64,000 bases of DNA. Source: a bacterium. GTDB taxonomy: Bacteria; Electryoneota; RPQS01. Position numbers and translations under genes: made by a program. Position 1 is the first letter of the stretch; each line of letters starts with the position of its first letter. The notes below the pieces were generated by a model. That model did no database searches. It saw only the letters and a program-made list of their open reading frames with translations, and was not told where the DNA came from. The stretch lies in NCBI GenBank assembly GCA_016703065.1, contig JADJCU010000007.1, positions 174,715 to 238,714 of the forward strand. The letters are read 5' to 3'. Below are positions 1 to 7,408 of this stretch, in pieces.

Positions 1-2
1 GC

Positions 3-407
3 GCCAAATCCGGTGTGGCCATCGCTGCGCCGCCTCCGCTGCCGCCTGCGGACCTGGCTGTGCGCGAGCTGATTGCTTTGCGCGACAAACGCTATCCGGA
101 ACGCGGCCTCCTGAAAGAGCATTACAGTGAGTTCTCTGAAGTGATGCGGCGCTACGTCGAAGGTCGCTATGAGTTCCCGGCGCTGGAGATGACAACGTAC
201 GAACTTGCCACCGAGTTTCGTCGGCAGGAATTGCCCGCGTGTTGGCGTGAAGTTCTTTTGCCGATATTGCGTGAATCAGACCTTGTGAAGTTCGCTAAGG
301 AGATTCCGACTCTTGGTAGCTGCGCGGCGATCCTCGAAACCGGCTTCGCGCTTATCGAGCAAACTAAGCCGACGCAAGACACTGCGGAAGCGAGCAAGGC
401 GGCATGA
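3..407 (+). CDS. DUF4381-like protein of the Bat operon, 5' end missing
   Basis: The reading frame is already open at the window edge, so the N-terminus lies outside. A GTG at position 15 exists but is probably internal. What remains starts with a proline/alanine linker, then about 110 soluble residues with an LxALRDKRYPERG segment and a YxExFSEVMRRYVEGRY segment. These resemble the cytosolic tail of the DUF4381-type membrane protein that sits between the DUF58 gene and batA in Bat operons. It overlaps batA by four bases (ATGA), which supports co-translation. The family assignment rests on position and these motifs; no enzymatic role is known to me. Confidence 0.6.
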   Translation, partial: AKSGVAIAAPPPLPPADLAVRELIALRDKRYPERGLLKEHYSEFSEVMRRYVEGRYEFPALEMTTYELATEFRRQELPACWREVLLPILRESDLVKFAKEIPTLGSCAAILETGFALIEQTKPTQDTAEASKAA

Positions 408-1387
408 GCTTCGCGAATCCGGAGTTTTTCTGGCTCTTACTGCTGCTTCCCGCGCTGGCATATCTCCACTTCTTTCGCGAGGCGCACACTCGCACGGACT
501 TCAGGTTTCCGACGCTGACGCATATTCAGGAAATGTCGAAGTCGTGGCGAGTCAGGCTCCGGCACGCGCCTTTCTTCATTCGGCTGATCGGGTTATCGCT
601 GTTAATCGTTGCTTTGGCACGACCTCAGCTCTTTGACAGCGAAAGCAAGCGCTCGATTGAGGGCATTGATATCGTGCTTTGCATCGATATCTCTACCTCG
701 ATGGATGCCGAGGATTTGAAACCGGACCGCCTCGAAGCCGCGAAGAAAGTAGCCGCAGAATTTGTTCGAAAACGCGAACATGACCGCATTGGCATTGTTC
801 CCTTCGCTGCTGAGAGCTTCACGCAAGTCCCGCTGACGACGGATCACGAGGTCGTTTTGAGCCTTCTGAGTCAGATTCAGATGCGCATGGTTGAGGACGG
901 CACCGCGATTGGCATGGCCCTCGCGACGTCTGTCAATCGATTGCGTGAGTCAGACGCGAAGTCAAAAGTGATCATTCTCCTGACTGACGGGCAGAATAAC
1001 CGCGGTGAGATTGATCCACTGACTTCCGCGCAGGCCGCCAAAGCGCTTGGCGTGCGAGTCTATGCGATCGGGGTCGGTACGCGCGGGATGGCACCCTATC
1101 CTGTCGAAACGGTCTTTGGCAAACGATATCAAAACGTGCAGGTCAACATCGACGAGGAGATGCTGACCGAGATAACTAAAGAGACCGGCGGGCGCTACTA
1201 TCGAGCGACAGATGAAAAGAGTCTCGCTTCCATCTACGAGCAGATTGATCAGCTTGAGCGCACGAAGATACAGGTTGAGGAGTACCGCGAAGTCGCGGAG
1301 ATGTTCGGCCCGTGGCTGACATCGGCTTTGCTGTGTCTGGCTCTCGAGGCGCTGTTAAGCCTGACTATACTAAGGAAGCTGCCGTGA
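404..1387 (+). CDS. batA: BatA, von Willebrand factor A membrane protein
   Basis: This 327-residue protein has two N-terminal membrane segments (about residues 5-22 and 50-70), a VWA domain at about 85-275 and a final membrane helix near 300-322. The metal-ion-dependent adhesion site is intact: DISTS (DxSxS) near residue 97 and a later LTDGQNN. The second helix ends in the ARPQ motif typical of Bat proteins. BatA anchors a Bat complex at the inner membrane, with the VWA domain in the periplasm. In Bacteroides and Leptospira relatives the operon is linked to stress or oxygen tolerance, but its molecular role is unsettled. The stop overlaps the GTG start of batB (GTGA). Confidence 0.93.
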   Translation: MSFANPEFFWLLLLLPALAYLHFFREAHTRTDFRFPTLTHIQEMSKSWRVRLRHAPFFIRLIGLSLLIVALARPQLFDSESKRSIEGIDIVLCIDISTSMDAEDLKPDRLEAAKKVAAEFVRKREHDRIGIVPFAAESFTQVPLTTDHEVVLSLLSQIQMRMVEDGTAIGMALATSVNRLRESDAKSKVIILLTDGQNNRGEIDPLTSAQAAKALGVRVYAIGVGTRGMAPYPVETVFGKRYQNVQVNIDEEMLTEITKETGGRYYRATDEKSLASIYEQIDQLERTKIQVEEYREVAEMFGPWLTSALLCLALEALLSLTILRKLP

Positions 1388-2430
1388 TTCGATTTGAGCT
1401 TCCATACTTGTTATGGCTCCTCGTACTCGTGCCTGTATTTGCTGTGGCCTGGTCATTCATGATTCTGCTTGCGCGGAGACAGTCGCGAGCGATTGTGCCC
1501 GATGGTTTGCTCCCGCGGGTCGCCTACGGGCAAAGTCCCGTGCGCAAATGGACGCGCATGAGTATTTGGCTGTTTGCCGCCGTGCTCTTGATTGTGGCGT
1601 TAGCCCGTCCGCAAATCGGCACGAAAATGGAGGAAGTCAAGCGGCAAGGCGTCGACGTCATGGTCGCGGTTGATCTCTCTAACAGCATGCTCTGCGAAGA
1701 TTACTCTCCTTCCCGCCTCGAGAGCGCCAAGTTCTCGATCCAGAAGTTCATCAATGGACTCAAAGGCGACCGTGTGGGGTTGGTAGCGTTCGCGGGCAGC
1801 GCCATCTACCATTGCCCGTTAACGACGGATTACGGCGCGGCTAAACTCTTGACTCGCATTTTGAGTCCCGCGCTTGTACCTGAACAAGGGACGGCAGTTG
1901 CTGAAGCAATTCAAATGGCAATCGACGCGTTTTCAGAGCAAGAAGACTCAAAGAGCAAGGTGCTTGTGATCATAACTGACGGCGAGGACCACGAGCCCGA
2001 CGCGCTCACGAAGGCGAATGAAGCGAGCGAGCAAGGGATCGTAGTCTACGCAATCGGCATGGGTACTTCCGCAGGGGCGCCTATTCCATTGACGGACGCA
2101 GCGGGCCGCAAGGCTGGATACAAGAAAGACCCGCAGGGACAGGTGATCATCACCCGATTAAGCGAAGCGCATCTGTCAGAGCTTGCGCAGGCCGGCGGAG
2201 GAAGCTATCAACGCGCGACTCCCGGCGGATCTGAACTTGAACGTATCTGGAATGATTTGAGCAGAATGGAAAAGACAGAATTCGGGCAGATGCAATTTAC
2301 GGCGTACGAAGATCGTTACACGTGGTTCGCGTTGCCCGCGCTGTTGCTGCTCATACTTGAATACCTGATTGGCGAACGCGCAGGACAATTCGCGGGATTC
2401 GGTAGAGGAATAGTGAGGGGAAGATCGTGA
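1384..2430 (+). CDS. batB: BatB, von Willebrand factor A membrane protein
   Basis: The chosen start is GTG at 1384, overlapping the batA stop; it gives a 348-residue protein beginning VIRFELPYLLW, which matches BatB N-termini. An upstream ATG at 1312 would add residues from within batA and is unlikely. There are two N-terminal membrane helices, an ARPQ motif, a VWA domain with DLSNS and ITDGED metal-site motifs, and a C-terminal membrane helix. It is a paralogue of the preceding BatA, and the two probably form a heteromeric periplasm-facing unit. It overlaps batC by four bases. Confidence 0.93.
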   Translation: MIRFELPYLLWLLVLVPVFAVAWSFMILLARRQSRAIVPDGLLPRVAYGQSPVRKWTRMSIWLFAAVLLIVALARPQIGTKMEEVKRQGVDVMVAVDLSNSMLCEDYSPSRLESAKFSIQKFINGLKGDRVGLVAFAGSAIYHCPLTTDYGAAKLLTRILSPALVPEQGTAVAEAIQMAIDAFSEQEDSKSKVLVIITDGEDHEPDALTKANEASEQGIVVYAIGMGTSAGAPIPLTDAAGRKAGYKKDPQGQVIITRLSEAHLSELAQAGGGSYQRATPGGSELERIWNDLSRMEKTEFGQMQFTAYEDRYTWFALPALLLLILEYLIGERAGQFAGFGRGIVRGRS

Positions 2431-3176
2431 AGTTGCTGTTTCTCTTTTTGCTCGCAACTCCGCTATGTGCAGCTCTACCCTCGCGGGAAGTGCATAAAGG
2501 CAATAATGCCGCGCAGACCGGGAAGTTTGACGAAGCCCAGTACCACTACGTAAAAGCGTTGGAAAGCGGTGCCGACACAACCACAGTAATGTACAATCTG
2601 GGCAACGCGATCTATGAGTCAGGCGACTTCGAGAAGGCGCAACAGGTATATGGCGCCGCACTCGACAGCACAAAGAGTGTCGAAGAGATTGAGAATACGT
2701 TTTACAATCTTGGAAATGCAGGGTTTCAGGCACAGAAGTATGATCAAGCGATAGGCGCTTACATAGAAGCGCTGCGGCGCAATCCCCAGGATGCCGACGC
2801 CAAGCATAATCTCGAACTGGCAAGGCGCATGAAGCGCCAACAGGAGCAGCAGCAGCAACAGGACCAACAACAGCAGCAGGATCAACGTCAGCAACAGGAC
2901 CAACAACAGAAGCAGGATCAGAATCAGCAGAATCAGGATCAGCAGCCGCAGGAGCAAGAGCAAGATCAGCAGCAAGGACAGCAGAATCAGCCGCAGGATG
3001 GTGTGGATAGGGGTGATTCGACGCAGTCTGAACAGCAACAGTCCCAACCGCAACAGATGAGCAAAGAGGAAGCTGAACAGCTGCTGAACGCACTCCTGAG
3101 TAACGAACAGAAGACGCTTGAACAAGTTCGCAAGGCGAAGATAGCAGGCCGCAAGAAGAAGGAGCGTGACTGGTAA
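2427..3176 (+). CDS. batC: BatC, TPR protein with a glutamine-rich tail
   Basis: This 249-residue protein has a short N-terminal signal peptide (LLFLFLLATPLCAALP), then three tetratricopeptide-like repeats (residues about 20-130) with YNLGNA motifs. A low-complexity stretch of roughly 70 residues, almost only Q, D, N and E, follows (about 138-210), and then a short basic tail. BatC is the periplasmic TPR partner of the Bat complex; here the TPRs presumably mediate contacts with BatB and BatD. Many BatC proteins have a charged or glutamine-rich linker, but this one is long and built on CAG/CAA codons, so it is prone to length variation. It overlaps batD by one base. Confidence 0.88.
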   Translation: MKLLFLFLLATPLCAALPSREVHKGNNAAQTGKFDEAQYHYVKALESGADTTTVMYNLGNAIYESGDFEKAQQVYGAALDSTKSVEEIENTFYNLGNAGFQAQKYDQAIGAYIEALRRNPQDADAKHNLELARRMKRQQEQQQQQDQQQQQDQRQQQDQQQKQDQNQQNQDQQPQEQEQDQQQGQQNQPQDGVDRGDSTQSEQQQSQPQQMSKEEAEQLLNALLSNEQKTLEQVRKAKIAGRKKKERDW

Positions 3177-4945
3177 TGGCACGGGCGTTACTTGCGCTTC
3201 TTTGGCTGACATCCACGGTGTTCGCTCAAGTGCAGTTCACGGCGCGCGCGAACCGAACCTCCGTGCCTGTCGGTGAACCCGTTGAAGTGACCTTCACCGT
3301 TGAAGGCGCAGCGTCCGGTGTTCCCACGCCACAGCCTCAAACACTCACAAACCTGAAGCTCGTCGGCGGTCCATCGACATCGACCCAAACGAGCATTGTT
3401 AACGGACGTATGTCCAGCTCAAAGAGCTTCACGTTCTTCGTCAGCGGTGTTGCACCCGGACCGGCGACAATTGGTCCGGTCGAAATCGAAGTGAAGGGCA
3501 GACGATATGCGACCGCGCCTATCAGTTTGACCATCGTGGCGGCTGGAAGCCGAGCCAGACCGGCTGACGCCAAGGAAGATGTGTTTGTGCAGGTGATCCC
3601 GGATCAGCGCGAGGCCTTTGTCGGCGAACAGATTATCTTGACTTACAAGTTGTATTTTTCGGCGAACATCTTCGCGCCGGAAATCAAGGAGCTTCCTAAA
3701 GCGACCGGCTTCTGGACTGAGGAGTTCGATCTGCCGGACCAACTTGTTCCGCGCGACGAGGTCGTGGAGGGACAAAGCTACAAGTCCATTGTCTTCCGCA
3801 AAGTCGCCTTGTTTGCGACGACCTCTGGGGAGTTGACGATTGATCCGCTCACGGCCGTCGTGCAGGTCGAGCGACAACAGAAGTCGAAGCGTGGCCGCGA
3901 CCCATTCTTCGACGATCCATTCTTCAGTTTCGGACGGCGCCGCGAGGCCGTTGAAGTGAGCACGCGCCCGCTCAAATTGAGCATCAAGGCATTGCCCGAG
4001 GCCGACAAACCGGCAGGAGACATTGCAGTCGGGAAATACAGTGCATCCGCTCGCGTCGACAAGCAGCAAGTTCTTGCCAATGACGCGATCACGTTAACGA
4101 TTCAACTTCGCGGTGCCGGCAACATCAAAATGCTGCCCGCGCCAGTAATCAGTTTCCCTGCGGATTTTGAAACATTTGAACCGAAAACAACGGATCAGGT
4201 GAAACGCGGACCCGATCGCATCACCGGTTCGAAGACCTTTGAGTACGTGTTGCTCCCGCGTGCAGCATGCAGTCAGGTTATTCCGTCTTTATCGTACTAT
4301 TGCTTCAATCCTGAAACAAAAAGCTACGAAACCGTTAGCACACCTCCAATCTCGATTGATGTTGGTCGCGGCAGCGTTCGCGGCGCAGAAAACACACTTC
4401 CGTTCGAGGCCAAACGCGAAGTCAAGACGGTGGGGCAGGACATCGCCTTTGCGAAGGCGAATCCCGGCGTTTTCACTACATTACATGTTTTGCCGCATCA
4501 GCAGACCGTATTCTGGCTCATGCTCGGAACGCCGTGGCTCGCGTTGGCGGGACTCGCTGTGGCCATGCGCCGCCGCGATAAAGTGGGGAAGACCATTCCT
4601 TCACGCCGCCGCCGCGCCCTGCGCCAGGCCCGTGCGCATCTGTTGTCAGCCGAGACCGCATCGGCAAAAGGAAATCACAGCGAAGCGACGCGCCTGCTTA
4701 CAGTCGCGGTCCAGAATGTGCTGGTAGAGTGGACGAGCCTGTCGGCCAGTACTCATACGACCAGTGATTGGGAGGCGGAGTGGCTGGTGCGCGGACAAAC
4801 TCGCGAGCAGTGGATGGTGCTGAAGAGCGCCCTCGAATTGAGTGACCGATCGCGCTTTGCTGGGGGAACGCAATCCAATCAGGACTTGGCACAAATCGTC
4901 ACCAACGTGCGCAGCGTTCTGGACACCTTGGAGCGTGCTTCATGA
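3176..4945 (+). CDS. batD: BatD, oxygen-tolerance family membrane protein
   Basis: BatD has 589 residues. A signal peptide ends near FAQVQF, and repeated beta-sandwich (Ig-like) segments follow across the periplasmic region, for example the opening sequence with VGEPVEVTFTVEG. A single membrane helix lies near residues 441-461 (TVFWLMLGTPWLALAGLAVAM), followed by a basic cytosolic tail of about 125 residues. This is the usual BatD architecture. The protein is translationally coupled to batC and overlaps batE by four bases. The role within the Bat complex is inferred from the family. Confidence 0.9.
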   Translation: MARALLALLWLTSTVFAQVQFTARANRTSVPVGEPVEVTFTVEGAASGVPTPQPQTLTNLKLVGGPSTSTQTSIVNGRMSSSKSFTFFVSGVAPGPATIGPVEIEVKGRRYATAPISLTIVAAGSRARPADAKEDVFVQVIPDQREAFVGEQIILTYKLYFSANIFAPEIKELPKATGFWTEEFDLPDQLVPRDEVVEGQSYKSIVFRKVALFATTSGELTIDPLTAVVQVERQQKSKRGRDPFFDDPFFSFGRRREAVEVSTRPLKLSIKALPEADKPAGDIAVGKYSASARVDKQQVLANDAITLTIQLRGAGNIKMLPAPVISFPADFETFEPKTTDQVKRGPDRITGSKTFEYVLLPRAACSQVIPSLSYYCFNPETKSYETVSTPPISIDVGRGSVRGAENTLPFEAKREVKTVGQDIAFAKANPGVFTTLHVLPHQQTVFWLMLGTPWLALAGLAVAMRRRDKVGKTIPSRRRRALRQARAHLLSAETASAKGNHSEATRLLTVAVQNVLVEWTSLSASTHTTSDWEAEWLVRGQTREQWMVLKSALELSDRSRFAGGTQSNQDLAQIVTNVRSVLDTLERAS

Positions 4946-5685
4946 TGCGCGTGCTCGCAGTATTCTTGCTCATCAGCGCCGCGTGTGCTCCAACCTTTGC
5001 TGATTCTGCATTCGATGCGGGGGTGGCTGCATATCAGAATAGCCAATGGGATGTCGCGATTCAGAGCTGGGAAGCCATAACGGCGCGAAACGAAACGAGC
5101 GGCCCACTCGAGTTCAATCTTGGTAACGCGTATTTCCGCAAAGGCGATGTGCCGCGGGCAATTCTGCACTACGAGCGCGCGCGAAGGCTCATTCCTCGTG
5201 ATGCCGATGTCCAACAGAATCTGGTGCTTGCCAATCGCGCCATCATTGATCAGATTCTGCCCCAAGTTCGGCTCGAAATCTGGAACTACTTTGACGGACT
5301 GCGCGACACTCTGTCACCACGTTTCCTCCTATGGCTGGTCATCATCATCAACCTGCTACTTGTTGTGATCCTGGGTCTCTACCGATTTGGTCGAATCGGT
5401 TACCAGAAGTTACTAAGACAGACTGCGGTCGGCGCGGCCTGCGCCCTTTGTGTCATGTCGGGCTGGTACGTATGGCAGTCCGTATCCCTTTCCGGCGTAC
5501 ATGCTATCGTCATGACTGAAAAGACGGACGTGTATTCCAGTCCGGCGGAGACATCGACTCAGCTTTTCTCCCTTCATGAAGGCACCAAAGTCAAACTGGG
5601 TGAAGCGCTCGCTGAGTGGATTGAGATAGAACTCGCGGATGGCCGCAAAGGCTGGATGCCGAAACAGGATGTTGAGCAGATTTAG
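4942..5685 (+). CDS. batE: BatE, TPR and SH3-like membrane protein
   Basis: This 247-residue protein has a signal peptide (cleavage near TFADS), a TPR region (residues about 25-100, with FNLGNAYFRKGD), two membrane helices (about 128-147 and 158-175) and a C-terminal bacterial SH3-like domain ending in GRKGWMPKQDVEQI. That combination is typical of BatE. The SH3-like domain probably faces the periplasm and may bind peptide or peptidoglycan; that is inference. It is the last of the five Bat genes, and the next gene begins inside its 3' end. Confidence 0.88.
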   Translation: MMRVLAVFLLISAACAPTFADSAFDAGVAAYQNSQWDVAIQSWEAITARNETSGPLEFNLGNAYFRKGDVPRAILHYERARRLIPRDADVQQNLVLANRAIIDQILPQVRLEIWNYFDGLRDTLSPRFLLWLVIIINLLLVVILGLYRFGRIGYQKLLRQTAVGAACALCVMSGWYVWQSVSLSGVHAIVMTEKTDVYSSPAETSTQLFSLHEGTKVKLGEALAEWIEIELADGRKGWMPKQDVEQI

Positions 5686-6283
5686 CGGCATAGCACTGAT
5701 TGGAGTAATGCTGTGCGCAAGCGGCGGGTGTACCGTCGTTTCGCGTTTTCAGGCGCAACAGACTGCTCTGCCCGTAGACTCGGTGCTCACTGCCGAACCG
5801 CTTCCCGTTGACCCGTGGTCACTCGGACCCGATGTATTTGCGATAGCAGACAGCTCGCTTGCGGCGGAAAAGCGGTTAACAGGTGAGATGATTGACGACG
5901 AGAATGAGCCGGTCGAGCTGCCGGAGCCCAAGTCGGTTGAAACAGCTGTCATTCAATCGTCAGAAGTCAGACGCGAGCCGCTCATTGCAACGGTCCAGCC
6001 GCGCGCGTTGCCAACAACTGCTGCAGCACCCGCCGAAACCGAACCGCTGACATCCTATTACACGATTCAGGTTGGCACGTTTATCGATCGCGCTAAGGCA
6101 CAGGACCTCGCTTCTCGCGCCTCAAACGCTTTGGGCTTAGCCGGCTACATCCAATTTGATTCGCCGTTCTATCGATTGCGTTTTGGTGAGCTGGGTTCGC
6201 GGGAGCAGGCTGACTCATTGCATCGCGTGGCGATGTCACGGGGCTTCTATGACGCCCGAGTGATCAAGATCGACCAGCCATAG
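5669..6283 (+). CDS. SPOR-domain lipoprotein
   Basis: ATG at 5669 gives a 204-residue protein with a lipoprotein signal (hydrophobic stretch then SGGC). A poorly conserved, acidic/proline-rich linker of about 110 residues follows, and then a C-terminal SPOR domain (from YYTIQVGTF, ending FYDARVIKI). SPOR domains bind denuded peptidoglycan glycan strands at division sites, so this is probably a periplasmic, lipid-anchored cell-wall-binding protein. It overlaps batE and is likely the last gene of the Bat operon. A link between Bat proteins and the cell wall is suggested only by this arrangement. Confidence 0.82.
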   Translation: MLSRFSGIALIGVMLCASGGCTVVSRFQAQQTALPVDSVLTAEPLPVDPWSLGPDVFAIADSSLAAEKRLTGEMIDDENEPVELPEPKSVETAVIQSSEVRREPLIATVQPRALPTTAAAPAETEPLTSYYTIQVGTFIDRAKAQDLASRASNALGLAGYIQFDSPFYRLRFGELGSREQADSLHRVAMSRGFYDARVIKIDQP

Positions 6284-6308
6284 CATTTTTCGGGTTCCTC
6301 AAGTCAGC

Positions 6309-6337
6309 TTGACATTCCCTCGGATATTCCTTATTTT
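6309..6337 (+). promoter_or_regulatory. Sigma-70-type promoter upstream of the glycosyltransferase genes
   Basis: A consensus TTGACA (6309-6314) is followed 17 bases later by TATTTT (6332-6337). It lies 28 bases upstream of the ATG at 6365, within the only gap between the Bat operon and the next genes. Confidence 0.65.
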
Positions 6338-6364
6338 TTTACATTTCGCGCCAAATGGGGGCAG

Positions 6365-7408
6365 ATGCCGCCTCGCCCGCTCGTAAGTGTTATTATTCTA
6401 AATTACAACGGCTTGGAGTTCATGCCAAAGTGCTTGACATCCTTGTCGAAGACGGAGTATCAGCCCACCGAGATCATCGTCGCAGATAATGGCTCCACAG
6501 ATGGGAGCCTTGACTACATCCGCGAGCATTTTCCAGCCGTCCAAATTATAGAGTTCGCCAATAACTGGGGCTACAGCGGTGCCTACAATCGCGTCATCCC
6601 GGACGTGAGTGGTAAGTATTGTGTTCTTTTGAACTTCGACGTCGAGGTGGAGCCGAATTGGCTTTCGCAGCCCGTCGAGATTATGGAGTCTGACCCTCAG
6701 GTTGCCGCTTGCCAGCCTAAGTTGAAAGCCTATCAGGATCATTCGAGATTCGAGTACTCAGGCGGATCAGGCGGTTTCATCGACGCATTCGGCTACCCCT
6801 TTGTTCGAGGTCGTTTGTTCCATACAACGGAAGTTGATTCAGGACAATATGATGACGTCATCGATGTGTTCTGGGCCACCGGCGCAGCGCTCGTAGTCCG
6901 CAAAGAGGCCTTCATCGCCTCGGGCGGTCTGGACGAGGACTTCTTCATGCACATGGAGGAGCTTGACCTCTGTTGGCGGCTCTTGCTTACGGGCAATCGA
7001 ATCAAGATTGCGCCTGCGGGCGCCGTCTACCATTGGGCCGGCGCCGCGCTCGCGGCCGACCGCATCCGCAAGATGTACCTGAATCATCGCAACAGCGTCG
7101 CGATGCTTATAAAGAACTATGAACTCACCCGACTGCTGCGCCGCCTGCCCGTACGCATCTTTCTGGACTGGGTGGCTGTAATAGCTTCGCCGCTTCAAGG
7201 CGAAGCCAAGCGTTCATTGGCGATTCTGTGGGCTCATTTTTATGTGCTCTTGAATCTGCCGCACATCTGGTCGAAACGCCGCCGTGTACAACAGCAGCGC
7301 ACCGTCCCGGATCACGCACTGGACCATGTAGTGACGCCGTTCAGCGTGGTCTACCGTTATTTTATCAAGAAGCAAACGACATTTAGCCAACTATTCCCTC
7401 GCCTGTGA
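6365..7408 (+). CDS. Family 2 glycosyltransferase
   Basis: This 347-residue GT-A-fold glycosyltransferase has an N-terminal nucleotide-binding motif (VIILNYNG), a DFDVEVEP metal-binding region and a GGLDEDFFMHMEELDLCWR acceptor/catalytic region typical of the rhamnosyltransferase-like GT2 branch. The C-terminal 100 residues carry weakly hydrophobic helices. It should transfer a sugar from a nucleotide donor to a cell-surface glycan at the cytosolic membrane face; donor and acceptor cannot be read from sequence. The start has a purine-rich GGGGG element nearby. It overlaps the next gene (GTGA), so the two are co-translated. Confidence 0.88.
   Translation: MPPRPLVSVIILNYNGLEFMPKCLTSLSKTEYQPTEIIVADNGSTDGSLDYIREHFPAVQIIEFANNWGYSGAYNRVIPDVSGKYCVLLNFDVEVEPNWLSQPVEIMESDPQVAACQPKLKAYQDHSRFEYSGGSGGFIDAFGYPFVRGRLFHTTEVDSGQYDDVIDVFWATGAALVVRKEAFIASGGLDEDFFMHMEELDLCWRLLLTGNRIKIAPAGAVYHWAGAALAADRIRKMYLNHRNSVAMLIKNYELTRLLRRLPVRIFLDWVAVIASPLQGEAKRSLAILWAHFYVLLNLPHIWSKRRRVQQQRTVPDHALDHVVTPFSVVYRYFIKKQTTFSQLFPRL

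Noticed and set aside
2176..3216. Long open frame on the minus strand across batB and batC
   Set aside because: It lies opposite batB and the glutamine-rich batC tract, whose repeated CAG/CAA codons leave the other strand without stops. It has no domain or ribosome site.
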